Translations under genes and position numbers: made by a program
Part shown: positions 47,892 through 56,223 of the stretch, piece after piece
Layout of the letters: the number at the start of each line of letters is the position of its first letter
How positions within the stretch are numbered: position 1 is the stretch's first letter
NCBI RefSeq assembly: GCF_900102315.1
Contig: NZ_FNBL01000008.1
Coordinates: 147,728 to 211,727, forward strand
Reading direction: 5' to 3'
Source of the DNA: Celeribacter baekdonensis
GTDB lineage: Bacteria; Pseudomonadota; Alphaproteobacteria; Rhodobacterales; Rhodobacteraceae
Length of the DNA stretch: 64,000 nt
The notes under the pieces: generated by a model
The model's database searches: none
What the model saw: the letters and a program-made list of their open reading frames with translations, nothing else
What the model was told of the DNA's origin: nothing

Positions 47892-49979
47892 TCAGATTCG
47901 GTTTAATTTTTCGAAACAATCGCCATTTTTAAACAATGCGCGCCAGAGTGTCGCAGGCTCCCAAATGTCAGGTGCCGCCTTGGCAAAGGCCAAGAGCCGT
48001 TTTTCCGCCGTCACAATGCCCATCGCATCTGCCGATTCCATCGGTCCGCCGCGCCAGCGCGGATAGCCTTTCGCGATCATCATCACCACGTCGATGTCCA
48101 CCGGACGGGACACCACGCCGCGCTCCAACAGCCGCGCACCTGCATTGGCTTCGGCCAAAATGATCCGCTCGACAATATCCGTGTCGCTCAAGACCAAGGC
48201 CGCGATGCCGCCGTCCGCTCTCAATTCGGCCAAAAGCGCCTCTGCCGCGCTGTCATCCGGTCCGGCCCCGTCAACATAATCGTAAAATCCGGCTCCCTTG
48301 GCTTTGCCTGCGCGCCCTTTTCCGGCCAGATATTGCGCCACAGCGCCACTCATATAGCCCAGTCCCAGCGCGTCCATGGCCTCGCAAGGCCCGGCGGGAA
48401 AACCGTACTCCCGCATGACCTGATCAATCTGTGCCGGACGCGCCCCCATCAGCAACAGCACATCAACGGCGGCCCATCCGGCCTCTTGCACCACATTGGC
48501 AATCAAACCATCCGTGGCCGACACCGTCACCGGGATTTTGCCAAGGCGGCACAAAAACGCATGGGCCGTCACCAAAGCCTTGGGAGACACATCGTCGGAA
48601 TGGGCCAATTCGACCACGCGGATCATCTGTGCCGGGGCAAAGAAATGCAGACCCAAAAACCGTTCGGGATGGGCCAAATCACGGGCCATCTCGTCAAACC
48701 CGCGATCCGCGACCGTGGCCAAAACCACCTCTTCGGATAAAAATTCTTCGACCCGTGCCAAAAGACGTCCGCGCGCCGCCGCATTGCCTTGGGTCGCTTC
48801 GATCACCAGATCGGCGGCGGCAAGGCTATCGACGCGGGCGCTGGCGGTGAAGGCGGCCACTCTGGCATCGCGCAGCTCGGGGCTGATCTGGCCCTGTTGC
48901 GCGGCGCGGGTGTAGGCGGCTTCGATCCGGTTTTGAACAACGACCAATTGATCGGCACCATTGCCCAAAAGACGAACATGAAACCCATGATCCAAGGCCG
49001 CAACGGCAATCCCAAGCGCCAATGTGCCAGTGCCGACAATCCCAAGGGTGATGACCTCGGCAGGCTCAACGCCGTCCACCCCGGTCAGTCGCGCCGCCTG
49101 TCTTTCAGCCAAATAAGCGTGCCGGAGGGCGTTGGATTGCGGCGAGGCAAAACAGTCCTCGCGCGCCGCCTGTTCGCGCCAGACACCCGCATCAAAGGGC
49201 ATCATCAACGCCGCCTCGACGCAGTCGATGATATGTTTTGGTGCCTCAATGCGCGCCCCGCGAATTTCCGTCCGTCGCGCCGCGATCTCCGACATGTAGC
49301 GCGCGCCATCGGCCAGACCACGGGTGGCATCGCGGCTCGGACGTGGCCCCTTTTGGCTCTCAACCAAGTGGCGGGCAAAGGCCAAAGCCTCATCACCGAC
49401 CTTTTTTTGCACCAATTGATCAACGAGGCCGAGTTTTTGCGCTTGGACACCCTCTATCGGGCGGCCCGACAGCAGGAGCGCAAGCGCTGCGTCCGCACCG
49501 ACCAATCGGGGCAAGCGCTGGGTCACGCCGCCGCCGGGGACAAGGCCAAAGGACACCTCGGGCGCGCCCAATCGCGCCGCCCGTCCCATCACCCGGTAAT
49601 GCGCCGCCAAAGCCAAGGCCAATCCGGCCTCAAGCGTCGCGCCATGAAGGGCGGCCACCACCGGTTTGCCACAGGCCTCGATCCGGTCACACAGGGAGTT
49701 TAACGTCGGCGCGGCCTCGGTGAGCGACAGGGCGTCAGGGGCATAGCCGGTACAAAAAGACGCGCCTTCGCCCGCCACAACAATGGCGCGCACATCGGAG
49801 TCATTGTCCGCGTCCTCGATGGCTTTGAACAGCGCCAAGCGCAATGCATCGGTGAGGGTGTTGACGGGCGGGCACGACAGGCGCAGCACGGCCAACGCGC
49901 CTTCGCGACTGGACTGTACCAAATCTTGCTCGGGGGTTTCGCCCTGCGCCGCCTTCACATTTTGCCCCACTCGCATCAC
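47892..49979 (-). CDS. fadJ: Bifunctional enoyl-CoA hydratase / 3-hydroxyacyl-CoA dehydrogenase
   Basis: A multifunctional beta-oxidation protein of 695 residues. Residues about 20-200 form the crotonase domain (VVAGEGASFCTGYAPDALSL; VVAALHGATLEAGLALALAA; oxyanion-hole glycines). The NAD-binding domain starts at about 305 (LGIVGTGTLALGIAVAALDH), with FLGLHFFAPAQMIRVVELAH and the dimer domain GLIANVVQEAGWAAVDVLLL at the C-terminal side. The order is as in FadJ/FadB. No thiolase gene adjoins it, so it may act on particular acyl-CoAs. The symbol is by family only. Confidence 0.9.
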   Translation of the reverse strand: MMRVGQNVKAAQGETPEQDLVQSSREGALAVLRLSCPPVNTLTDALRLALFKAIEDADNDSDVRAIVVAGEGASFCTGYAPDALSLTEAAPTLNSLCDRIEACGKPVVAALHGATLEAGLALALAAHYRVMGRAARLGAPEVSFGLVPGGGVTQRLPRLVGADAALALLLSGRPIEGVQAQKLGLVDQLVQKKVGDEALAFARHLVESQKGPRPSRDATRGLADGARYMSEIAARRTEIRGARIEAPKHIIDCVEAALMMPFDAGVWREQAAREDCFASPQSNALRHAYLAERQAARLTGVDGVEPAEVITLGIVGTGTLALGIAVAALDHGFHVRLLGNGADQLVVVQNRIEAAYTRAAQQGQISPELRDARVAAFTASARVDSLAAADLVIEATQGNAAARGRLLARVEEFLSEEVVLATVADRGFDEMARDLAHPERFLGLHFFAPAQMIRVVELAHSDDVSPKALVTAHAFLCRLGKIPVTVSATDGLIANVVQEAGWAAVDVLLLMGARPAQIDQVMREYGFPAGPCEAMDALGLGYMSGAVAQYLAGKGRAGKAKGAGFYDYVDGAGPDDSAAEALLAELRADGGIAALVLSDTDIVERIILAEANAGARLLERGVVSRPVDIDVVMMIAKGYPRWRGGPMESADAMGIVTAEKRLLAFAKAAPDIWEPATLWRALFKNGDCFEKLNRI

Positions 49980-50073
49980 ACGCCCCCCTTACGCCTCACA
50001 TCGAACGCCCAAAGCCGCCAGTTCCGGCAAAAGAAACGGCGACAAAAGCCACTGTTTGGCCGCTGCGGATCAT

Positions 50074-50093
50074 TTATCCACAGCTTATCCACA
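50074..50093 (+). promoter_or_regulatory. Two adjacent DnaA boxes
   Basis: TTATCCACA occurs at 50074-50082 and again at 50085-50093, with starts 11 bases apart. They lie about 95 bases upstream of the fadJ-like start codon, and after the small gene at 50219. Perfect doubled boxes can titrate or respond to DnaA; no AT-rich unwinding element or replication gene is near, so a chromosomal origin is unlikely. Confidence 0.55.
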
Positions 50094-50218
50094 GTTTGGG
50101 ATCATAATGGCGGAGAGCGGGGTGAGAAAGCAAGAACCCTTTTGTTTCGGGCTCTTGCGGGGCATGGTGCGGGTCACGGGCGGGGGCTGTTCCTGCGCCG
50201 CCAGCCTGCGCAAAGGCT

Positions 50219-50443
50219 TTAGCTGTCTGCGGTTTCGTCACGCGTGGGATAAAAATCGTCGGCAGAGCTGTCCTCCAGATCGGCCTCCAATCGCACCAAA
50301 TCGTCGGGCAAAGGCAGGCCAAGCGCCGACAGTTCCGACAGCGTTTCACGCAACCGCTCTTGCAGCACATGACGATCCTCAGGCTGGGCCGAAATTTCGT
50401 TCAAAATCATATAGGCTTGGGCTTTGAGGGCTTCGAATGCCAT
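50219..50443 (-). CDS. Small acidic hypothetical protein (74 aa)
   Basis: From the ATG at 50443 (with AAAGGAC upstream), MAFEALKAQAYMILNEISAQ, then LQERLRETLSELSALGLPLP, ending in an acidic DLEDSSADDFYPTRDETADS. Helical, soluble and without a known domain. It is the last of three small genes transcribed in the same direction from the FNR box at 51149, with gaps of 38 and 89 bases. Function unknown. Confidence 0.7.
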   Translation of the reverse strand: MAFEALKAQAYMILNEISAQPEDRHVLQERLRETLSELSALGLPLPDDLVRLEADLEDSSADDFYPTRDETADS

Positions 50444-50481
50444 CGGCGTGTCCTTTCTCGACAGGGCGAAAAACCGATCTC

Positions 50482-50673
50482 TTAGACCGGCAGATTGTCC
50501 CATATATCGTCATCGTCCTCTGCACTCGCCTCCGCGCTCACATAGGCTGTCGCGGCCGGTTCGGAAAAGGATTTATGCAACTTGTCTTTCAACACGGCTG
50601 CGGTGTCTTCGTCTTTGACCAGATCATCCACGATGCGGTCAATTTCGATGTCATATTTTGGTGAATTGGGCAT
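50482..50673 (-). CDS. Small acidic hypothetical protein (63 aa)
   Basis: MPNSPKYDIEIDRIVDDLVK at the front and EASAEDDDDIWDNLPV at the end. Strongly acidic, with no known domain; AGGAGGACAGCC precedes the start. It shares with its downstream neighbour an acidic tail and a short helical body, so the two may act in one process. Function unknown. Confidence 0.7.
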   Translation of the reverse strand: MPNSPKYDIEIDRIVDDLVKDEDTAAVLKDKLHKSFSEPAATAYVSAEASAEDDDDIWDNLPV

Positions 50674-50762
50674 AGGCTGTCCTCCTCATATAGGCGTGCT
50701 TGTAGGCGTGTTTGCTAAAATTCACACCTCGCGCCCTCCTCAGGCGCGCGCGATGCGGCGGA

Positions 50763-51098
50763 TCATTTGTGTTCGGCGTTGCGTGCGGCGCAGTCTTTAC
50801 ACACTGGTGTATAGGGTAGCACATCCAAACGTTTTGCGCTGATTTCTTCGCCGCAGGCGGCGCAAAATCCGTATTCCCCGGCAGAAATGCGCTGAAGTGC
50901 CGCTTCTATCATCGCCAGTTCGAGTTTCCCGGCCACCCCCATGCCCTCAAGCACCTCATCGCTCTCGCGTTCGGTGGCCAGTTCGGCCCAGTCTTTTGAC
51001 TGATGAGCGTCCAGTTCGGTTTCAATGTTGCGCAGTCTCAGCGTCAATTCCGCTTTGCGTTGCAGCAATTGCGTTTTTCTTTGAACAAGGTCTAGCAT
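50763..51098 (-). CDS. DksA/TraR-type zinc-finger protein
   Basis: A 111-residue protein with a coiled-coil front (RKTQLLQRKAELTLRLRNIE; TELDAHQSKDW) and a C4 zinc finger with Cys79, Cys82, Cys100 and Cys103 (FCAACGEEISAKRLDVLPY, VCKDC). DksA-like proteins enter the RNA polymerase secondary channel. The ATG at 51098 has AGGAGG 7 bases away; an ATG 6 bases earlier is too close to it. A perfect FNR box lies 51 bases upstream, which suggests oxygen control of this gene and the two small ones after it. Confidence 0.9.
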   Translation of the reverse strand: MLDLVQRKTQLLQRKAELTLRLRNIETELDAHQSKDWAELATERESDEVLEGMGVAGKLELAMIEAALQRISAGEYGFCAACGEEISAKRLDVLPYTPVCKDCAARNAEHK

Positions 51099-51148
51099 GA
51101 ACATTCCTCCTTGGAAAAACAGCATCCACTCAAACCGCATCACATGCA

Positions 51149-51162
51149 TTGATGTACATCAA
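51149..51162 (-). promoter_or_regulatory. Perfect FNR/FnrL box before the DksA-like gene
   Basis: TTGATGTACATCAA is a perfect palindromic FNR box. With class II spacing the start would be near 51114, a 16-base leader including the ribosome-binding site; the -10 there (GATGCT) is poor. It lies 8 bases from the stop of the FliM-like gene. Confidence 0.6.
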
Positions 51163-51169
51163 CAGAATA

Positions 51170-52330
51170 TTAAAGCGATGGGAGATCTCCCATTGCCGGG
51201 AAATGCCCCAAATCGGGCAGATCACCCATATCTTCCGCCATATCTCCCCCCATATCCCCCGCCATATCCCCCATGGCCGGAAACGCCCCAAGGGGAGGCA
51301 GATCACCCATATCGCCCATATCACCCATGGCGGGGAAATCCCCCATCGGGGGCAGATCACCCATCCCATTTGAGAGCGCCGGGACGGCGGAGCCACCCGA
51401 GAGTGCCCCCATATCGCCAAACCCGCCCTCGTCCGGTCCATAAGAGGCGTCCAAAGGATCGTCATCCTCGGTCACAAAAATCAGGCGAACCGCGCGTTTG
51501 CCATTGATTTGGCCCAATTGCGCCCGGCTGACGAGGCGATCATCGGCACGCAATTCCACCTTGGACACCGCAGAGCGCGGGATCGACAAGACCATCCCCG
51601 CCTCAAGCGACATCACATCGGCCAAGGGCATGCGAATGCGGTGCAAGACCGTGTCAAGGCGGGCCTCCGATGTCATGACAACCGCCTGAAAATCGCGGCC
51701 AAAATTGTTGGGCGCGCCGGGGACGGGTTTGGGCGTGGCGCGGGCATAGGGAAAAACCAACAGGATTTCGCCCTCGCGCACACCGCGCCCAAGCGACACG
51801 GACAGGCGGTACACCCGGTACGGCACATCATCGAAGGCAATCGAAATGGAACGCGCCTCGCGCAAGTGCGCGGCAACACGAAAGCCCTCGACATGGGGCG
51901 GGTCAGCGACCTCGGCGACGTTGGTTTCGAACAGGGACAGAATATGATCGGTGATTTCCGCACACATCACCGCATCCGTCGCGGTGGGCGCGCGCTCTTC
52001 GGGCGGCAGTTTCAACACCTTGCCGGTGGTTTGTTGTTCGACCACGGCGGAGATCACATTGCGGTCAAACACCGCCAAGCCATAGGCGTTGTCCGGCCCC
52101 TCCAAGAGCGACAAAAGCGCATCGTCGGGCAATTGCTCCGGCAGGCGCAAAATCGAACTGCGCTCCTCGGCCACATGTGTCACCTGCATCACCAACCCGA
52201 TCGAATCCTCCGCGGCCTTCGCCGCAGCAAGGCGCAGCGCCTTTGCGGGCGACATCGGCTGAACGTCCGGCGGCGGGCGGCCAACGCCCGCTTTGCGGCG
52301 CATCGCGGAAATGATGTCTGCGTCAGACAT
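51170..52330 (-). CDS. FliM/FliN-type surface-presentation (SpoA) domain protein
   Basis: A 386-residue protein. The front half resembles the middle part of FliM (SIGLVMQVTHVAEERSSILR; DAVMCAEITDHILSLFETNV). Residues about 220-300 form a SpoA fold as in flagellar motor switch C-termini (TVLHRIRMPLADVMSLEAGM, then VSRAQLGQINGKRAVRLIF). The last 70 residues repeat MGDLPPMGDFPAMGD-like units. No other flagellar gene is within the window. It may serve a motor encoded elsewhere, or another ring-shaped assembly. Confidence 0.7.
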   Translation of the reverse strand: MSDADIISAMRRKAGVGRPPPDVQPMSPAKALRLAAAKAAEDSIGLVMQVTHVAEERSSILRLPEQLPDDALLSLLEGPDNAYGLAVFDRNVISAVVEQQTTGKVLKLPPEERAPTATDAVMCAEITDHILSLFETNVAEVADPPHVEGFRVAAHLREARSISIAFDDVPYRVYRLSVSLGRGVREGEILLVFPYARATPKPVPGAPNNFGRDFQAVVMTSEARLDTVLHRIRMPLADVMSLEAGMVLSIPRSAVSKVELRADDRLVSRAQLGQINGKRAVRLIFVTEDDDPLDASYGPDEGGFGDMGALSGGSAVPALSNGMGDLPPMGDFPAMGDMGDMGDLPPLGAFPAMGDMAGDMGGDMAEDMGDLPDLGHFPAMGDLPSL

Positions 52331-52452
52331 GGTGGTGCATCAAATGTCCCGGTTTCAATCCGCATCAGTTGTGCATGGGCACGGTAAACAAAGGGTTTAT
52401 TCCGTTAATCTTTTCGCCTCAAATCGCGTTTTCACCCCGCAGAGGGCAGATT

Positions 52453-55152
52453 TCACCCCGACCGCGCCCGCACCCGCGCCAGATCAACCCGAAATGCCGC
52501 CCCGCCCTGCCCCGGCAGATAGGAGATCGTGCCGCCCAGATTGACCATGATTTCACGGCAAATCGCCAATCCAAGCCCCGCTCCACCCGCTTTTGCATGA
52601 TCGGTGAGCCGTGAGAATTTTTCAAAAATCACCGCTTGTTTGTCCTTGGCAATGCCCGAACCATTGTCGATGAAATCAATCTGAATCGCGTCATCTCCGA
52701 TCCTGCGGGCGTAGATTTTCAACTCCGGCTGAGGCGCATCGCAATATTTTCGGGCATTGGTGATCAGGTTGATAAACACCTGCGCCAACCGGTCCGGGTC
52801 GGTTTCAATCGCGATATGTTCGGACAGGACATGCCGCCGAATGGTGATCGCACCCGCCGCCCCGCCGGAACTGGCCTGAACCGCGCGTTCGATCACGTCA
52901 TGCAAATTGGTGCGGGTCCAGTTGAGCGTCACCGAGCCGTTTTCCAACACCGAGAGGTCCAAAAGATCGTCCAAAAGCCGGGTCAGCCGCTGGGCCTCGT
53001 CATGGATGATGCCGGAGAACCGCGCCAGACTTTCGCCATCCATCTCGCCCGTCTGCCCCGCCTCGCGCAGGATTTCGGAAAAGGCCCGGATCGAGGTCAT
53101 CGGCGTGCGCAATTCATGCGAGATTTGCGACAGAAACGCATCCTTTTGGATCGACAAGGCGGTCAGTTTCGCGTTGGCCTCGCGCAATTGCCGCGCGGTG
53201 CGGGCAAGCTCTTCGGATTTATGCTCAAGCTGGGTCGAATATTCCAACATCTGCGCGGTTTCATCGGCCACGGCCATCAAATCCTCGACCGACACCAACA
53301 CGCCACCGGCGATTTGCCCCAACATCGCATGGGCCGTCGCCGCCCCCACCGACCCCGCCAATTCACGTTCCAGACGTTCGATAAATTCCGATGTTGCATC
53401 CGGTAGATAGCCCTGTTTGCCCTGCGCTTCCGCCTCGGCTTGAAACAGGTTTTGCGCCTCCGCTGGCCCCAAAATCCGCTGTGCCATGACCAAAAGATCT
53501 TCGGCCTCGGCAAAACCATGTGACCAGCCGCGCGTCGATCCGGTGTGTTCAAACACACTGACGAATTGCGCGCCCTGAAGCCGTTCAACGGGGCGCGGAA
53601 AGGACATCAGAGAACCCAAAATAAACACCAATGTGTTGAGCGCGATGGACCAGACCACGGCATGCACCACAGGGTCGACACCTTCGACGCCAAACAGCGC
53701 CTGGGGCCGCAACAGGGCGATGCCAAAGGGGCCATTGTCGAGAAACGCCTGCGTATATCCCGCCGCCGCGCCAAAGGAGGGCAAGAACATCGAATAGGCC
53801 CAGACGCAAAAGCCCAGCACAACCCCGGCAATCGCGCCGATCCGCGTGGCTCCGCGCCAGAATATCCCGCCCAACAGCGCCGGCAGCACCTGTGCGACGC
53901 CAGAAAACGAGATCATGCCGATGGAGGCCAAGGCCTCTGAGCCGCCGGAAAAATGGAAATAGAGATAGCCCAGAGCCAAGACGCCAAAAATCGACAAGCG
54001 GCGGGCAGAGAGCACAAGACTGCGCACATCGCCCGACATGGTGGCGCCGCCCGTGCGCGAACTGAGCCAGATCGGCATGACGATGTGGTTGGACACCATG
54101 GTGGAGAGCGCAATCGAGGCGACGATGACCATCGACGTGGCCGAAGAAAACCCGCCCAAAAACGACAGGGTGGCCAAGATGCGTTGATCATAATGCAGCG
54201 GCAAAGTGAGGACAAACATGTCCGGGTTCGAGCCCTGGGGCAACACGTCCAACCCCACAACAGCGATGGGGATGACAAACAAAGACATGCCAAACAGGTA
54301 GAGCGGAAAGGCCCAACCCGCCGTAAACAAATGATTTTCGTCGACGTTCTCAACCACGATGACCTGAAACATCCGCGGCAGAGTGATCAGCGCCGCGCCT
54401 GACAACAAGGTCAGCGTGATCCAGCGCGTGCCGTGAATGGAATGCTGGGCGACAGGCGAGGCATCAATGCGCGTCATCATATCGCCCATCCCATCGGACA
54501 GGCCCCAGACGACGAATATCCCGACACCGACAAGCGCCACGAATTTGACCACCGCTTCCAAGGCGATCGCGGTCACGACCCCGTGGTGGCGCTCATTGGC
54601 ATCGAGGTTGCGCGTACCAAAGAGGATGGTGAACAACGCCAATCCGGCGGCGACCCAAAGCGCGGTTTTGTCCAGATCGGGCACCACCATGCCGGAGGGA
54701 TCATTGAGGCCAAAGACTGCGAAAGACAGCGCCACGGATTGCAATTGCAGCGCGATATAGGGCGTGGTGCCGATCACCGCCAAAAGCGTCACCAAAACGC
54801 CCAAAGTGGTCGATTTGCCGTAGCGCGAAGAGATCAAATCGGCGACCGAGGTGATCCGCTGGGTTCGGCCAATGCGCACAAGTTTGCGTAAAATCCACCA
54901 CCAGCCGATCATCACCAAAGACGGTCCAAGATAGATCGTCAGATACTCAAGGCCCGAGCGCGCCGCATAGCCGACCGCGCCGTAAAACGTCCATGCCGTA
55001 CAGTATATAGAGAGTGAGAGCGTGTAGACCCAAGGCGAGCGCAGCCAGCCCAGCCGTCCGGCCTCCGCCCGCTTTTCCGCCCAAAACGCCACCACGAACA
55101 GGAATGTGGCATAGCTCACACAGGCCAGAACAAGGATGTTGAAATGGAACAT
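52453..55152 (-). CDS. SSS-domain sensor histidine kinase (CbrA/CrbS-like)
   Basis: An 899-residue protein. Residues 1-510 are a sodium:solute symporter-like membrane domain with about 13 helices (WTFYGAVGYAARSGLEYLTI; LGGFSSATSMVIVASIALST). A helical linker follows (SEFIERLERELAGSVGAATA). The kinase core has His679 in SQISHELRTPMTSIRAF, an N box near 795 (NLITNARKYC), G1 near 829 (DNGSGI) and G2 near 856 (GGAGLGLAI). CrbS/CbrA proteins couple nutrient transport to signalling; CrbS with CrbR activates acs. The start follows directly on the stop of the small membrane gene. Confidence 0.92.
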   Translation of the reverse strand: MFHFNILVLACVSYATFLFVVAFWAEKRAEAGRLGWLRSPWVYTLSLSIYCTAWTFYGAVGYAARSGLEYLTIYLGPSLVMIGWWWILRKLVRIGRTQRITSVADLISSRYGKSTTLGVLVTLLAVIGTTPYIALQLQSVALSFAVFGLNDPSGMVVPDLDKTALWVAAGLALFTILFGTRNLDANERHHGVVTAIALEAVVKFVALVGVGIFVVWGLSDGMGDMMTRIDASPVAQHSIHGTRWITLTLLSGAALITLPRMFQVIVVENVDENHLFTAGWAFPLYLFGMSLFVIPIAVVGLDVLPQGSNPDMFVLTLPLHYDQRILATLSFLGGFSSATSMVIVASIALSTMVSNHIVMPIWLSSRTGGATMSGDVRSLVLSARRLSIFGVLALGYLYFHFSGGSEALASIGMISFSGVAQVLPALLGGIFWRGATRIGAIAGVVLGFCVWAYSMFLPSFGAAAGYTQAFLDNGPFGIALLRPQALFGVEGVDPVVHAVVWSIALNTLVFILGSLMSFPRPVERLQGAQFVSVFEHTGSTRGWSHGFAEAEDLLVMAQRILGPAEAQNLFQAEAEAQGKQGYLPDATSEFIERLERELAGSVGAATAHAMLGQIAGGVLVSVEDLMAVADETAQMLEYSTQLEHKSEELARTARQLREANAKLTALSIQKDAFLSQISHELRTPMTSIRAFSEILREAGQTGEMDGESLARFSGIIHDEAQRLTRLLDDLLDLSVLENGSVTLNWTRTNLHDVIERAVQASSGGAAGAITIRRHVLSEHIAIETDPDRLAQVFINLITNARKYCDAPQPELKIYARRIGDDAIQIDFIDNGSGIAKDKQAVIFEKFSRLTDHAKAGGAGLGLAICREIMVNLGGTISYLPGQGGAAFRVDLARVRARSG

Positions 55153-55557
55153 TCAGCGGCGGTCCCCGGCCCGGTCTTCGGTCTGGTTTTCGGTCTGGTT
55201 TTCGGCCCGGTCTTTGGCGGTGTGATCCTCACCCCAACCTTCGGAGGTCGGCAGATCGCCCAACGCGCCCTCAGATCGGCTTTGCGAGGTCAAAAGCTCT
55301 TCGGTGCGCGCCGCACCATGGGCCAGCAAAAACGCCAACCACCCCGCCGCCAAAATCCCAAGCGCCCAGACCACAAACACATGCACGAAAGACCGTGATC
55401 CAGCGCCCAAGGGCTGATCCGTGCCCTCGCCGCCCCACAAAAGCGGCAAAAGCCACAGGCAAAGCAACAAAAAGGGCAAGAGCCGTTGCGCATCAATCAA
55501 GCGTCTGCGCCGATAAGACGCGCGCGCCAGATAGACCGGGGCGCGCCCCTCAGCCAT
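55153..55557 (-). CDS. Small membrane protein between response regulator and kinase
   Basis: A 134-residue protein with two membrane helices, LLPFLLLCLWLLPLLWGG (27-44) and FVVWALGILAAGWLAFLLAH (60-79), and a hydrophilic tail with a short repeat (AENQTENQTEDRAGDRR). Its start overlaps the response regulator stop by 8 bases, and the kinase start follows its stop directly. So it is a fixed part of the system, possibly a partner of the SSS domain. No known domain. Confidence 0.75.
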   Translation of the reverse strand: MAEGRAPVYLARASYRRRRLIDAQRLLPFLLLCLWLLPLLWGGEGTDQPLGAGSRSFVHVFVVWALGILAAGWLAFLLAHGAARTEELLTSQSRSEGALGDLPTSEGWGEDHTAKDRAENQTENQTEDRAGDRR

Positions 55558-55945
55558 CGCTGCGCGCCTGCGCCCGATCCGGCCCGGCCAAACTGCGCAC
55601 GGCCTCTAACATTTCGGAATTGGAAAACGGTTTGGTCATGAAATGCGACACGCCCGCCGCCTCGGCCATATCGCGATCTTTCTTTTGTCCCCGCGCGGTC
55701 AGCATCAAAATCGGCCGCGTCGCATGCTCTGCCATGCCGCGCAGATCGCGCAGGATGTCAAAACCGGATTTGTTCGGCAACATCACGTCCAAAATCACAA
55801 TATCGGGCCGTTTGGCCGCCACCGCTGCCACTGCCGTCGCCCCGTCCGAATGTGTTTCCACGGTCCAGCCGTCCCGCGACAGAATAAACCGGATCGCTTC
55901 AATTATGTTTGGCTCGTCTTCGATCAGCAACACACGCTTGCCCAT
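55550..55945 (-). CDS. Receiver-only response regulator
   Basis: A 131-residue CheY-type receiver without an output domain. It starts MGKRVLLIEDEPNIIEAIRF (acidic pocket Glu9, Asp10), with phosphoacceptor Asp53 in IVILDVMLPNKSGFDIL, Thr83 in MLTARGQKKD and Lys105 in HFMTKPFSNSEML. An upstream ATG at 56011 adds 22 residues and is less likely. Being first in the operon with the SSS-type kinase, it is probably that kinase's target. The effect must be passed on by protein contact, perhaps to the neighbouring ScfR. Confidence 0.92.
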   Translation of the reverse strand: MGKRVLLIEDEPNIIEAIRFILSRDGWTVETHSDGATAVAAVAAKRPDIVILDVMLPNKSGFDILRDLRGMAEHATRPILMLTARGQKKDRDMAEAAGVSHFMTKPFSNSEMLEAVRSLAGPDRAQARSDG

Positions 55946-56133
55946 CTGACAGACCCTCTCTCCCAAAGGCGTTTTTTCCAATCCCTCATCCGAAGATATA
56001 GAAAATCGCATACATCCGCGCGCATCCGTTCCATGCCCGGTGCATTTTGAATCCCCCCTCCTCCCAAAGATAGAATTCAGAACGCGTTAACTGCCTAGCC
56101 TTATGGCGTTTCAAAGCACTCATGTCAAAACTT

Positions 56134-56149
56134 CTCACGCCGGTGTGAG
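56134..56149. promoter_or_regulatory. 16-base near-perfect palindrome upstream of the response regulator operon
   Basis: CTCACGCC / GGTGTGAG with one G-T mismatch lies 189 bases before the response regulator start and 75 bases after the ScfR stop. It may be an operator, or the hairpin of a weak terminator of scfR. Confidence 0.35.
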
Positions 56150-56223
56150 ATTTATCGAACGTCATGCGTCTGGCAAAAATGGCCTGTAACCACCTCACAG
56201 GCACTGTCTCTTATCACGCGCCC

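Noticed and set aside
47521..47919. Minus-strand frames of about 130-140 codons between the fadJ-like gene and xdhC
   Set aside because: They run across the terminator stem and into both flanks, lack a ribosome-binding site and resemble no protein; a non-coding RNA explains the signals better.
50060..50218. Replication origin at the doubled DnaA boxes
   Set aside because: Only two boxes, no AT-rich unwinding region and no dnaA, parAB or similar gene in the window.
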